Source of the DNA: Photobacterium leiognathi | GTDB lineage: Bacteria; Pseudomonadota; Gammaproteobacteria; Enterobacterales; Vibrionaceae | Length of the DNA: 64,000 nt | Reading direction: 5' to 3' | Assembly (NCBI RefSeq): GCF_030685535.1 | Contig: NZ_CP131601.1 | Location: forward strand, 2,542,001-2,606,000 | The notes under the pieces: generated by a model | What the model was told of the DNA's origin: nothing | Database searches by the model: none | Seen by the model: the letters and a program-made list of their open reading frames with translations, nothing else | In this document: one piece after another, positions 20,414-29,784 of the stretch | Layout: each line of letters begins with the position of its first letter | How positions within the stretch are numbered: the first letter of the stretch is position 1 | Made by a program: the position numbers and the translations under genes

Positions 20414-21103
20414 CTATAGGCGAGTGGAAAAACGATAACCTGCTCCACGCACTGTTTGTACTAACTTATCGTGTCCACCTGCTTCTAACGCTTTGCGTAA
20501 ACGACGAATATGCACATCAACAGTACGGTCTTCAACATATACGTTCGTACCCCAAACATTATTAAGTAGCTGTTCACGACTGTATACACGCTCTTGGTGC
20601 GTCATAAAGAAGTGCAGCATCTTAAATTCTGTTGGTCCCATATCTAATGGCTCATCACCAGAAGTAACACGGTGAGAAACTGGATCTAGTTTTAGACCTT
20701 GTACATCAATCACATCGTCTAACGCCGTTGGTGATACACGACGCATTACTGCCTTTAAGCGTGCCATTAACTCTTTTGGTGAGAATGGCTTAGTGATGTA
20801 ATCATCTGCACCAACCTCAAGACCACGAACCTTATCTTCTTCTTCACCACGTGCTGTTAACATCACCACAGGGATCTGACGTGTAAGTTCATCGCGCTTA
20901 AGGTGTTTGATCAGGTTAATGCCTGAACCACCCGGTAACATCCAGTCCATTAGAATAAGCTCAGGGTATGGTTCGCACATTTTTTCTAGTGCTGTGTCAT
21001 AGTCCTCAGCTTCGATTGCTTGATAGCCCTTTTGCTCCAACACGAAACATAGCATCTCGCGGATTGGAGCTTCATCTTCTACTACAAGAATCCTTCTTAC
21101 CAT
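20414..21103 (-). CDS. phoB: phosphate regulon response regulator PhoB
   Basis: A 229-residue OmpR-family regulator. The receiver domain has the acidic pocket VVEDE at residues 7-11, phospho-acceptor Asp53 in [13 protein letters not shown] and Lys in [12 protein letters not shown]. The winged-helix domain ends [32 protein letters not shown] at 21109 could extend it by two codons; the ATG at 21103 ([11 protein letters not shown]) fits the family. It binds Pho boxes such as those found here before pstC and before phoB itself. Confidence 0.97.
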   Translation of the reverse strand: MVRRILVVEDEAPIREMLCFVLEQKGYQAIEAEDYDTALEKMCEPYPELILMDWMLPGGSGINLIKHLKRDELTRQIPVVMLTARGEEEDKVRGLEVGADDYITKPFSPKELMARLKAVMRRVSPTALDDVIDVQGLKLDPVSHRVTSGDEPLDMGPTEFKMLHFFMTHQERVYSREQLLNNVWGTNVYVEDRTVDVHIRRLRKALEAGGHDKLVQTVRGAGYRFSTRL

Positions 21104-21144
21104 AATCAATTATACCTAGTCGTTTGCTTCATCTGACCTGCGCC

Positions 21145-21178
21145 ATTATGTGTGTTTAATATTACACTTTTGTGACCC
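21145..21178 (-). promoter_or_regulatory. Pho box and -10 element of phoB
   Basis: On the minus strand, 21178-21161 reads GGGTCACAAAAGTGTAAT, 14 of 18 matches to the Pho box. Ten bases later is CATAAT (21150-21145), five of six matches to TATAAT. The spacing equals that before pstC. A second Pho-like element on the plus strand, CTGTAATAAAACTATAAA at 21180-21197, lies directly upstream. Together they suggest autoregulation. Confidence 0.65.
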
Positions 21179-21290
21179 GCTGTAATAAAACTATAAACCA
21201 AGTTGAATATCAGTTTTAAGAAACAGGTCGATTTGCGTCGATGAAAAAGATAAATGTTAAATAATTACAATAGGTTAAATATCACTAATA

Positions 21291-24200
21291 TTAACCTTTT
21301 ATGGCAATATTACTACGTCCACCACCTTGTGCTTCTACCGCTACTTGTACGCCAATACGCTCTACCAGCGTACCAACGTGAGAAATTACCCCGATTTGGC
21401 GACCATCTGCTTGCAACGCATCTAAACAGGCTAATGCCATTTCTAAGCTATCAGGATCGAGCGTACCAAAGCCTTCATCAATAAATAGCGAACCTAATTG
21501 ACGGGTATCAGCAGCAAGCGATGCTAACGCTAATGCCAACGACAGCGACACTAAGAAACTTTCACCACCAGATAACGATTCCACGCTGCGCACTTCATCA
21601 CCCATATCATGGTCAATGACTTGCAGTGCTAACGGGCTGCTCGGTACAGGTTGTAGCGCATAACGAGGCGCAAGATCATGAAGGTGCTCATTGGCATTAA
21701 TCACTAACTGTTGCAGCGTTAACCCTTGTGCCAAGGTACGGAATTTATTACCTGTTGCTGAGCCAATTAAATCGCTCATTTCCATCCACAGCTCAGTTTG
21801 CGTTTGCTGGGTCGCTAATGCAGAGCGTAAATCCCCTGCTTGTTTTTCAGCTTGCTCGCCTAAATCTAAGCGCAGGCGTAATTGGAATACCTGATCATCC
21901 AGTTGTGACTTTTCTGTCTGCCATTGGCTAAACAATTGCTGCTGGGTTGAAGCATCATCACTGATGTCATGCTCACTAAACCACTGCTTGGCAAGTTCAA
22001 CCGTTGGCTGATAATCCACCTTTGCTTGCTGTCTTTCTTTAACAATGGTTTCGCCTTGCGACACAGCTTGCTCTAACTGTTTAAGCTCAGTGCGCTCTTG
22101 TTGTAACCATGTTTCGTCTTTGCTCAACAGTGCTGTTAATTCTGCTTCCGTTAACGCCAGTTTTGCTAACCATGCTTGCCACACTTGTAGTTGCTTTTGC
22201 TGTGCCGTTTCAGATTCCGCCAACTGTTGAGTCGCGTTCTGCTGCTTAGTTAGCTCTGCAGCAATCACTTCTGCTAGTTGGTTTAGTTGTGTTTGTAGCT
22301 GTTGGCACTGTTGCTGCTGCGCTTCAATATCTGCTTTTGCTGAGCGTTCAATGGTATCGAGTGGCTGCTCACCTACTAATTCCACCCGTTGTTGCCAACA
22401 AGCCTGTTGCTCTTTCGCAAGATGAGTCACTTTGGCTGTGATGTCATTGGTTTGCTGCTCTGCATGTTGCAAGCTATTAGTTAACGTTGCGAGCACTGGC
22501 GAAAGCTCTGTCAGCTGTTTTTCAAGCTGTTGTTGTTGCTCAATATTGGTTTGATATTGCTGAATTTGCAGCTCTAAATCGGCAATAAAGCCAGCTTTTC
22601 CTTGCTGGGCTAAAGCGTTTAACCATGCATCATTGCCATAGATAGCCATTAACGCTTGTTGTCTTTCAGCAACCACATTTTGCAAACTGTTAGCTTGTGC
22701 CGTAAAGGCATTGAGCTGCTCTTGTGCTTGGGTTTGTTGCTGAGTTAACAGGTAACATTGCTCTTTCAACTCGGCTTCTTGCTTTGTTAACTGCTGTAAC
22801 TGAAGCTGTTGTTTTTTAACCTCTTCAATCAGCACTTTACGCTGTTCACCTTGATCTTTGATTTGCAACATTTGCGCTTTGGCATCATCGACAGCTTGTG
22901 ACCAATTGGCTTGGTAATGAGAAAGCTGGGCTACATCACTGTCAGTCGATAAGGTAATTTCAGCCAAAGTAATAGCATCAAGCTCCACTGCCATTAAATC
23001 TGTCCAGTGGCATTGCTGATGATTCACTAACCCTTGAATGGTGTTATTTAATCCTGCGATATCTTGCTCAAGCTCGGTTTGACGTTGCTTATCTTGGGTG
23101 ATTGATTGAGTTAGCTGGCGCTGCTCAGCATGCGCATCTTGCAATTGCTTAGCTAATTGCTGTAATCGCTGCTGTTGCTGGCTAATAATGCTTTCAACTT
23201 GTGGGTTATGCTGCTGATAAGGATGGGTTTCCGAGCCACATAATGGACAAGCTTCACCTTCTACAAGTTGCTCTCGATAGTCAGTTAAGCTCATTACCGC
23301 GCGGCTTTGGTTTAACTGAAATTCCACTTCTTTATGCTGAGCATCGAGTTGTAATAACTCAGGGGCTAATGCCGCTAAACGCTGCTCACTAGTGGCAATG
23401 CTATTGATTAAACCTTGCTGCGTGAGCTGAGATTTATCACGCTGTTGCAACAAGCCATGCCATTTATCAAGACCAAACAAGCTCTCTTTAAGCTTGCTAC
23501 TTAATTGCTGATACGCCGCATAGTGTTGGCGTTCTTGATCTTGTAACTGCTCTAATGCAGTAAGATCGTGCGCTGCGGTTTGCTCGGTTAATTGCAGCTT
23601 TTGCTGATCCAATGCTGATAACTGTTTATCGAACTGGATTTGCTGCTGCGTCACTGATGCTAACGTTGTTTCACGCTGCTTTATGTCAGTTTGCAACTGG
23701 GCAATTTGGCTTTGTGCTTGCTGGAACTGGCTAATGTTATCTTTGATCGCATTTTGCTGCTCAGCCAAGGCTTTTACCCCTTGTGTTTGAGCCAATGCTG
23801 CCGTCACTTGTTGCTGTTGTGATTGCGCTAACTGTTGCTGCTGTTGCTTATTTGCTAGTTGCTCACGCTGTGCAGTCAGTTCTTTATTTAAGCCAGCTAA
23901 TTGCTGTTGCAGCTCCGCACTTTGTTGCTGCAGACCATCACGCTTTTGCTCAATATTGGCCGCTTGTTTTAACTTTGGTTCAAGTACATTGAATGCTTGT
24001 TGTTTTTGCGCTAATTGCTGCTGGCTTTGCTCAACACTGGTTTGTAATTGCCCTTGTTGTTGCTGCTTAGCTGTTACTTCAATGGTGGCTGATTGCAGTG
24101 ATTGCTGCCACTTGATAACTTGTTGCTGAGCTTGGGTTAATAGCGTGAAATCACCGCGAGCAGGTAGTGCTTGCTCATATTTTTCAAGTTGCAGATAACG

Positions 24201-25088
24201 TGGCGCAGCCAATTGTTGTGCTTGCTTGGCTTGAACTAATTGTTGCTCGCTTTCACCAATACGTTGCGTCATTTTTTCAGCATTGACCAACACCTCTTGG
24301 TGCTGTTTAAGTTGCTCTAGCTTTTGTTGCTGGCTCGTCACTTGCTCACGAGTCGTCGCTAATTGGGCATTTAATGCATCACGCTCTTCATCGGTTAGCA
24401 GTGCGATATCACCTAACTTGCCTTGCAGCTGTGTCAGTTTAAGCTTTTCATCTTTGGCTCGTTCATAAGCAGCAATGGATAATTGACCGTAGATCTCACC
24501 GCCCGTCATTCGCTCTAATAGCGCTGCACGTTCATCAGCCCCTGCTTTTAGAAATGCTGCAAACTCGCCTTGTGGCAACATCACAGCACGACGAAATTGA
24601 TCGAAACTCAGCCCGATTAGCTTTTCAATTTCTGCTTGTAACTCTTGTTTTTTGCCTGCGAAACGTTGCCCTGTTTCAATATTTTCTAACCATTGTTCCG
24701 CCGCTTGAATTTTACCTTCAGCACGACCACGAGCACGGCGAACATGCCAGTGAGCACGCCAATGTGAACCATCATTAGCAACAAAATCGACTTCGGCAAA
24801 ACCTTCGCCTTTACCGCGCGATAAGATGCTACGCACATCATTGGCTTTGATGCGGTTATCTTCATCATCACGACCGATTTCAGCATCATTCTTTTTGTTA
24901 GATTGTAAGCGAGGAATACGATCGTATAACGCCAAGCAAATGGCATCGAGCAAAGTAGATTTACCTGCCCCAGTTTTACCTGTGATTGCAAATAAGCCTG
25001 CGTCACCTAAGCGACCGCCAGCAAAATCAATCTCAAATTGGCTTTGTAAACTCGCTAAATTTTCACCACGAAGCGCAAGGATTTTCAT
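21291..25088 (-). CDS. sbcC: exonuclease SbcCD, ATPase subunit
   Basis: A 1265-residue SMC-like ATPase. Walker A is GKTGAGKSTLLDAICLALY near residue 36; the signature SLSGGESFLVSLSLALAL and Walker B SLFIDEGFGTLD are near the C-terminus. Between them lie two very long, Gln-rich coiled coils joined by a zinc hook with CPLCG at about residue 615. With SbcD it cuts hairpins, palindromes and protein-blocked DNA ends. The many Gln repeats create long antisense open frames that are not genes. It follows sbcD after 14 bases. Confidence 0.96.
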   Translation of the reverse strand: MKILALRGENLASLQSQFEIDFAGGRLGDAGLFAITGKTGAGKSTLLDAICLALYDRIPRLQSNKKNDAEIGRDDEDNRIKANDVRSILSRGKGEGFAEVDFVANDGSHWRAHWHVRRARGRAEGKIQAAEQWLENIETGQRFAGKKQELQAEIEKLIGLSFDQFRRAVMLPQGEFAAFLKAGADERAALLERMTGGEIYGQLSIAAYERAKDEKLKLTQLQGKLGDIALLTDEERDALNAQLATTREQVTSQQQKLEQLKQHQEVLVNAEKMTQRIGESEQQLVQAKQAQQLAAPRYLQLEKYEQALPARGDFTLLTQAQQQVIKWQQSLQSATIEVTAKQQQQGQLQTSVEQSQQQLAQKQQAFNVLEPKLKQAANIEQKRDGLQQQSAELQQQLAGLNKELTAQREQLANKQQQQQLAQSQQQQVTAALAQTQGVKALAEQQNAIKDNISQFQQAQSQIAQLQTDIKQRETTLASVTQQQIQFDKQLSALDQQKLQLTEQTAAHDLTALEQLQDQERQHYAAYQQLSSKLKESLFGLDKWHGLLQQRDKSQLTQQGLINSIATSEQRLAALAPELLQLDAQHKEVEFQLNQSRAVMSLTDYREQLVEGEACPLCGSETHPYQQHNPQVESIISQQQQRLQQLAKQLQDAHAEQRQLTQSITQDKQRQTELEQDIAGLNNTIQGLVNHQQCHWTDLMAVELDAITLAEITLSTDSDVAQLSHYQANWSQAVDDAKAQMLQIKDQGEQRKVLIEEVKKQQLQLQQLTKQEAELKEQCYLLTQQQTQAQEQLNAFTAQANSLQNVVAERQQALMAIYGNDAWLNALAQQGKAGFIADLELQIQQYQTNIEQQQQLEKQLTELSPVLATLTNSLQHAEQQTNDITAKVTHLAKEQQACWQQRVELVGEQPLDTIERSAKADIEAQQQQCQQLQTQLNQLAEVIAAELTKQQNATQQLAESETAQQKQLQVWQAWLAKLALTEAELTALLSKDETWLQQERTELKQLEQAVSQGETIVKERQQAKVDYQPTVELAKQWFSEHDISDDASTQQQLFSQWQTEKSQLDDQVFQLRLRLDLGEQAEKQAGDLRSALATQQTQTELWMEMSDLIGSATGNKFRTLAQGLTLQQLVINANEHLHDLAPRYALQPVPSSPLALQVIDHDMGDEVRSVESLSGGESFLVSLSLALALASLAADTRQLGSLFIDEGFGTLDPDSLEMALACLDALQADGRQIGVISHVGTLVERIGVQVAVEAQGGGRSNIAIKG

Positions 25089-25102
25089 TGTTATTATCTC
25101 TC

Positions 25103-26335
25103 TTATTCTTGTTCTTCAACTTGAGTTAATAGAGTTTCAAAGGCTTCTGCCATAGCTTCGGTTGGCTCACCATCGAACTTCTTATTCCAGCTCAAGGCAA
25201 ACACCTGTTGTGGTGAAACATCTGATAAACGGCGATGTTGTAAACTGTCTTGTTGCTCGCGCTGATTGTAGTGCGGAGTGATTTTGGCAAGGCGTACTGA
25301 CTTGCCTTCTAATGCTTGCAGCACTTTTTCACGCAGTAAAGCTTGCGGCTTATCAAGCAGCACATGCACTTCTAAAAACGGTTGTTGCTCACGTGGCAGT
25401 TCATCATCAGGTAGCGCTTTTAATGCAGCTAATACTTCATCTAGCGGCGCGGATTTGGTTGGTACTTTGAGCATATCTACACTGCGAGGAATACTGATCT
25501 CTTCAATGGCTTTAACATCACAACCATCAAACTCTACCGATAGAATTTGGTGCTTATAGTTACGCTCTGACATCGACAGCGGAATTGGCGAGCCGCTGTA
25601 ACGCACATGCTCTTTCTTCGCCACTTTTTGTGCTAAGTGTAAATGCCCAAGGGCGACATAACTCATGTCATCAGCAAAAATCGAAGCCGGTAGCGCATGT
25701 TGATTACCGCCTAGTACACGACGCTCTGACATTTCAGATAGTTGCCCTGATGCCATATATGCGTGTCCCATGCCGATCATTGCTTGTTCTGGCGTAAGCA
25801 AGTTTCGGGCAGCTTGGGTCATTTCACCATATAGCACTTCGACGCCTTTGATTAGCCGATCGTCGTTTTCATCAAGGTTATCAGTGCGTAAATCAGCACT
25901 GCGTAAGAATGGTACAGCGAGAACATAAGCAGCCGTTTGTTGATCTTTATTAGATATGGGCACCAACATACGCTCAACATCTAACGTGCCATCATCTAAG
26001 CGATGGATACCGCCAACCATATGTAAATCAAAGGCTTTTAATAGTTCATGGGGCGCATCAAGCTTACTTGGTGAATCGTGGTTACCACCAATCATGACCA
26101 CATCTAAATTCGGTAGCGTTTTAGATACTTTCGCCAAAAAGCGATAAAGCATGCGCCAACTGCTGGCTGGCGGGTTGGCAGTGTCGAAAATATCCCCTGC
26201 CACTAACAAGGCATCGGCTTGCTGAGTTTCAAGTTCATCGGCTAACCAATCTAAGAACGCTTGGTGTTCATATTCGCGGTTATAGCCGTGGAGTTGATGA
26301 CCTAAGTGCCAGTCAGAGGTATGGATAATTTTCAT
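25103..26335 (-). CDS. sbcD: exonuclease SbcCD, nuclease subunit
   Basis: A 410-residue Mre11-type metallophosphoesterase. Metal-binding motifs in order: HTSDWHLGHQL (5-15), VAGDIFDTANP (about 45-55), IGGNHDSPSK (about 82-91), GMGHAYMASG and YVALGHLHLAQ. It supplies the double-strand exonuclease and hairpin endonuclease activity of the SbcCD complex. It is the first gene of the sbcD-sbcC operon on the minus strand. Confidence 0.96.
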   Translation of the reverse strand: MKIIHTSDWHLGHQLHGYNREYEHQAFLDWLADELETQQADALLVAGDIFDTANPPASSWRMLYRFLAKVSKTLPNLDVVMIGGNHDSPSKLDAPHELLKAFDLHMVGGIHRLDDGTLDVERMLVPISNKDQQTAAYVLAVPFLRSADLRTDNLDENDDRLIKGVEVLYGEMTQAARNLLTPEQAMIGMGHAYMASGQLSEMSERRVLGGNQHALPASIFADDMSYVALGHLHLAQKVAKKEHVRYSGSPIPLSMSERNYKHQILSVEFDGCDVKAIEEISIPRSVDMLKVPTKSAPLDEVLAALKALPDDELPREQQPFLEVHVLLDKPQALLREKVLQALEGKSVRLAKITPHYNQREQQDSLQHRRLSDVSPQQVFALSWNKKFDGEPTEAMAEAFETLLTQVEEQE

Positions 26336-26545
26336 AATATAATGCGCAACCTAGCCAGAAATAATCTGCTGATTGTACCGTGAGAAGTCCCAAACCACAT
26401 CCGCTATTTCACTGCCTTGCGCAGCTATCACGGAATTTTATTTTTGATAAATAAGTCAGGGAGTTAGTTTGGGGGGAGCAGGTTTGTTTTTAAGTGAATT
26501 GATATAAAAAAGCGTAAAGTGAATAGATAGTCTTTTAAAGCTAAA

Positions 26546-26859
26546 TCACAATTCAAATCCACAACCAAACTCCTCTTCGGCTATTTTAAATTGTTGAAGT
26601 GCTTCAAAGAAGTGTTCATGTACATCAAATACTTGCATCTTTGCATCATCAGAAAGATATAAGCAACGCACCACTCTTATACATGAATAAACTACGCTCT
26701 CTGCGCGCTGTATTTGAGATGTATCCCTTAAATTAGCTCTTCTATATCTTTGAGCTTCACAGAACATTTTATGTAATTTTTTATTATTAATTCCATCAAC
26801 TTCAACAGTTAATATACCTTGAGATAAATGTTTTGTGCTTCTGTATCGAACTTAATCAT
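26546..26859 (-). pseudogene. small unknown gene with a probable 5' frameshift
   Basis: An ATG at 26859 has a good ribosome site (GGAG, 7-base spacing) and starts MIKFDTEAQNIYLKVY, then stops. In the next frame an open stretch overlaps this segment and continues SQGILTVEVDGINNKKLHKM into a 73-residue frame ending GCGFEL at 26546. A single missing base between about 26812 and 26851 would join them into a ~100-residue protein. The alternative is a start at the ATG at 26767, which lacks a ribosome site. No family recognised. AT-rich compared with sbcCD. Confidence 0.45.
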
Positions 26860-26943
26860 TCATTTACTCCATATAATATTTGAAATAATTAAAACTAAAT
26901 CATTTCCCTAGTTCCCTTCCATATAAATATTTCATCTAAAAAG

Positions 26944-26967
26944 AAAAAAGTCGCTGCAGCGACTTTT
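26944..26967 (-). terminator. terminator of the SH3-domain gene
   Basis: A 22-base perfect palindrome (26946-26967, centre CTGCAG) forming an AAAAGTCGC stem. On the minus strand it ends in a T run. It lies 32 bases after the stop of the SH3 gene. Confidence 0.75.
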
Positions 26968-26998
26968 ATATTCACAAGAAGAAATACAAATAGATCAT

Positions 26999-27397
26999 TT
27001 ACTGATATCTAACGTATTTCTTACTGACATAACCAATCTGATCATTGAAATTTATTTTATAAAATAATGCATTATCAGAACTGAGCACTGATAGTTTTTG
27101 TCCTCTAACCACCTTTCCTAACACTTTTGAATCAGGCTTTGGTTCACTTCGCACATTGAGACTACTAGCAGTTACTACATAAGCTTTTATCGATGAGTGG
27201 CGACGGCTGTTAGTACTTCGATAGTTATTATTACTAACACTTCGATATGAAGAACTATATGAAGTGGAATAACGTCTTCTTCTTGTGCTCGAACGACGAC
27301 GCCCTCTTCTTGCTTCTGCTTCCAAAGGAGCCAAACCTAGCATCAGCGTAAAAAAAACACCAATAAAGCCAAATGCTTTTCTTCTTTCGTTGTTCAT
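26999..27397 (-). CDS. secreted Arg/Ser-rich protein with bacterial SH3 domain
   Basis: A 132-residue protein: a signal peptide (about 1-29, ending EAEA), then a 40-residue tract of Arg, Ser, Tyr and Asn (RRGRRRSSTRRRRYSTSYSS and on), then an SH3b domain at about 73-132 (VTASSLNVRSEPKPDSKVLG, VRGQKLSVL, IGYVSKKYV). SH3b domains usually bind peptidoglycan peptides, so a cell-wall role is likely. The basic linker may bind polyanions. No enzyme domain is attached. It is a single gene with its own terminator. Confidence 0.75.
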   Translation of the reverse strand: MNNERRKAFGFIGVFFTLMLGLAPLEAEARRGRRRSSTRRRRYSTSYSSSYRSVSNNNYRSTNSRRHSSIKAYVVTASSLNVRSEPKPDSKVLGKVVRGQKLSVLSSDNALFYKINFNDQIGYVSKKYVRYQ

Positions 27398-27649
27398 ATA
27401 TTAATTCAGCATAAAAAAGGAGGGCATTATATACGCAACTAATTTAATTTAAATCAAATTAGTTAATTAGATTCAACCACATACATCCCATCACTAATCC
27501 CTACCAATACAACCCACCTTAATTATTACGCATAAGTAATAATTAATTACCAAATTACGTTATTGTTTTTATTTTTGAAAAAATTAATATAACACCCATC
27601 GAAACGCACAAGGCGTTCATAAACATAAATACACAAGGTTTTATTACTC

Positions 27650-27892
27650 ATGAAAACAGTTATTAAAGCAACTATCGCAGCCGCTATTATCGCTATGTCT
27701 TACAACGTTTCAGCAAAAGATGGCAACTTCACAGGTAACGTACAATTTGAAAAAGCTGTTGCTAACAACATGAATGTACAGCACTACCAAAAACAAGGCA
27801 CTGCAGAGCATTCACACTCTGGTGTGGTGTTCACTCAACCTAAAACGCACCTAAGCTTTGCTGAAAAACTACTATCAGCAGCAGATAAATAA
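27650..27892 (+). CDS. small secreted protein of unknown function
   Basis: An 80-residue protein with a clear signal peptide (about 1-22, ending NVSA) and a mature part of about 58 residues rich in Gln, Asn, His and Lys (NMNVQHYQKQGTAEHSHSG). No domain recognised. Codon use is strong and regular, which argues for a real gene. Its four His, two of them in HSHSG, might bind a metal; this is only a guess. Upstream (27398-27649) is AT-rich and should hold its promoter. Confidence 0.6.
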   Translation: MKTVIKATIAAAIIAMSYNVSAKDGNFTGNVQFEKAVANNMNVQHYQKQGTAEHSHSGVVFTQPKTHLSFAEKLLSAADK

Positions 27893-27938
27893 TCAACTAC
27901 CAGCCTCTATAACTAAAGGCATTTTGGTTATTTCAAAT

Positions 27939-27972
27939 AGGTAATAGTTAGGATATATAAAGGCTATTACCT
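27939..27972. other. inverted repeat in the 3' region of the small secreted gene
   Basis: AGGTAATAG (27939-27947) and CTATTACCT (27964-27972), 16-base loop, no U-tract. Its role is unclear. The rest of 27893-28118 holds nothing else I recognise apart from the hairpin at 28063. Confidence 0.3.
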
Positions 27973-28062
27973 GTTCAATAGCAAGTAAACACATCGACAT
28001 CGACACCAACAACAACCATAACGATTCGGTGCCTGTAACAAAAAAATAAAGCAACACCCTAC

Positions 28063-28093
28063 AAAAAGGCTGGAGAGTGTTCGCCAGCTTTTT
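28063..28093 (+). terminator. terminator-like hairpin just before the cupin gene
   Basis: GCTGG (28069-28073) / CCAGC (28084-28088) within A5/T5 flanks, with a run of T to 28093. It stands only 25 bases before the cupin ATG and 170 bases after the small secreted gene. It may end that transcript or act in the cupin leader. Confidence 0.55.
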
Positions 28094-28118
28094 ATTATAA
28101 AAAAGAAGGACAAATCCA

Positions 28119-28511
28119 ATGACTACATTAACGGAAAAGCCAGGCATCACACTGATCAAAGCAGGCTCTTTTAAGCTAAATGACCTAAGCAAACTACTAG
28201 AAGTTGAAGGCTTAAAAAGTGATATGGCTGAAGTTGCTGTTACTAACAACAGTGCGCCATTGACGATTGGTCACTTCACTATGTCTCCGGGCGTAGAGTT
28301 TGAATACTTCTACGATTCAGTAGAGTATAAAGTGGTTACTAAAGGTAAGATTGTGGTACGTGATACTGACGGCAACAAATATGTTGCTGAAGTAGGTGAC
28401 GTTATTCTGTTCTCACCTGATGTGACTGTTATCTTCGATGCAGAAAGTGACGGTGAAGCAATCTACACTGCACACCGCCAAGCTGCTGAAGATTTTGCAC
28501 CTGCTAAATAA
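28119..28511 (+). CDS. EutQ-like single-domain cupin protein
   Basis: A 130-residue protein whose second half is a cupin barrel: EFEYFYDSVEYKVVTKGKIVVRDTDG, then EVGDVILFSPDVTVIF. The pattern resembles the C-terminal cupin of EutQ (ethanolamine utilisation), but no eut genes are nearby. The first His of the classical cupin metal site is not obvious, so binding or enzymatic activity is uncertain. AAGAAGGA lies 8 bases before the ATG. A strong terminator follows. Confidence 0.7.
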   Translation: MTTLTEKPGITLIKAGSFKLNDLSKLLEVEGLKSDMAEVAVTNNSAPLTIGHFTMSPGVEFEYFYDSVEYKVVTKGKIVVRDTDGNKYVAEVGDVILFSPDVTVIFDAESDGEAIYTAHRQAAEDFAPAK

Positions 28512-28584
28512 GTGCATTTCTAGCAATCCTTTTAAAACATCTGGTCAACAACGGGATTAGACGTTCGCTTTATTCCCGTTATCA

Positions 28585-28617
28585 ACAAAGCCACTTTTCA
28601 TCAGTGGCTTTGTTTTT
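28585..28617 (+). terminator. terminator of the cupin gene
   Basis: An 11-bp perfect stem ACAAAGCCACT (28585-28595) / AGTGGCTTTGT (28603-28613), 7-base loop, followed by T. Confidence 0.88.
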
Positions 28618-28746
28618 CATATCACTTCACGTTTTCCCTTCTTATTACTCTATCTTGACGCTAATTTTGAATCGCTACTTAGTAATTTTTAGTGGTTGAG
28701 TTAAGATGTGCGCCCCAACTGTTTAACCCTAGGAAGTGTGACTGCC

Positions 28747-29661
28747 ATGATGTGGTTTAAGAATTTACTGACTTACCGCTTTACCCGTGAAATTGATTTA
28801 AATGCAGACCAACTGGAAAAGCAGCTGGAAGAATTTCGCTTCACGCCTTGTGGTAGCCAAGACATTCAAAAGTTTGGCTGGGCACATGCGCTAGGCAAAC
28901 ACGGTGACATGTTTACTCATGTTTCTGGCGACAACATTTTGATCTGTGCACGCAAAGAAGAAAAAATGCTGCCAGCATCGGTGATCAAAGAATCACTGAA
29001 CAACAAGATTGAAATGCAGGAAAAAGATCTTGGTCGTAAACTGAAAAAGACTGAGAAAGACACCCTGAAAGATGAAATCGTTATGGATTTACTGCCTCGC
29101 GCATTTAGCCGTAAATCGCAAACTTACGCTCTGATCATGCCAAAGCTGGGTTTCATCATTGTCGATGCAGGTAGCTTCAAAAAAGCTGAAGATATGTTAG
29201 CTCTGCTACGTAAGTCTATCGGTAGTTTACCTGTTGTGCCTGTTGTAGCAGAAAAACCATTGGCGTTAACCATGACTGAATGGGTTCGCAGCAACGAAGC
29301 GCCACACGGTTTCACTATGGGTGAAGAAGCAGAATTTAAAGCTGTTGAAGAAGATGGCGGTGTGATCCGTTGTAAGCAACAAGATCTGAACTGTGATGAA
29401 ATTCTTGCTCACATTGAAGCCAACAAGGTTGTAACTAAGCTGGCGATGAACTGGCAAGATCGTATCGACTTTGTGCTTGCCGATGATTTAACAGTGAAGC
29501 GTTTGAAGTTCTCTGATGAGCTTAAAGATCAAAACGAAGACATCGATCGTGAAGATGTTGCACAACGTATTGATGCTGATTTATCACTGATGGGTGGCGA
29601 GTTCTCTGCATTCTTACCAAATCTATTTGAAGTGGTGGGTGGTTTAGAAAACAAAGGCTAA
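28747..29661 (+). CDS. rdgC: recombination-associated protein RdgC
   Basis: A 304-residue protein matching E. coli RdgC throughout: [12 protein letters not shown] at the start, [55 protein letters not shown] and [21 protein letters not shown]. RdgC forms a ring around double-stranded DNA and restrains RecA. A longer frame opens at 28708, but the start at 28747 aligns with E. coli MLWFKNL and has AGGAAG upstream. Confidence 0.95.
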   Translation: MMWFKNLLTYRFTREIDLNADQLEKQLEEFRFTPCGSQDIQKFGWAHALGKHGDMFTHVSGDNILICARKEEKMLPASVIKESLNNKIEMQEKDLGRKLKKTEKDTLKDEIVMDLLPRAFSRKSQTYALIMPKLGFIIVDAGSFKKAEDMLALLRKSIGSLPVVPVVAEKPLALTMTEWVRSNEAPHGFTMGEEAEFKAVEEDGGVIRCKQQDLNCDEILAHIEANKVVTKLAMNWQDRIDFVLADDLTVKRLKFSDELKDQNEDIDREDVAQRIDADLSLMGGEFSAFLPNLFEVVGGLENKG

Positions 29662-29704
29662 TCCCTTTTTCTTGCCCATTGTTAAAAGACAAACCACTTA
29701 AAAG

Positions 29705-29756
29705 AAAAGCCGTGTCGCTGTTATGTTTTCATAACTAAGCGCTACGGCTTTTTTGT
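29705..29756 (+). terminator. terminator of rdgC
   Basis: AAAAGCCGT (29705-29713) / ACGGCTTTT (29744-29752) encloses a second stem, GTTATG-TTTT-CATAAC. T residues follow. The A run at the left also permits use by the minus-strand permease gene ending at 29785. Confidence 0.8.
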
Positions 29757-29784
29757 TATCTCTTCTACCTACGAAAATAAGTAA

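Noticed and set aside
21254..25155. Many plus-strand open frames opposite sbcC
   Set aside because: They are shadows caused by the Gln-rich coiled-coil codons of sbcC and have no ribosome sites or family resemblance.
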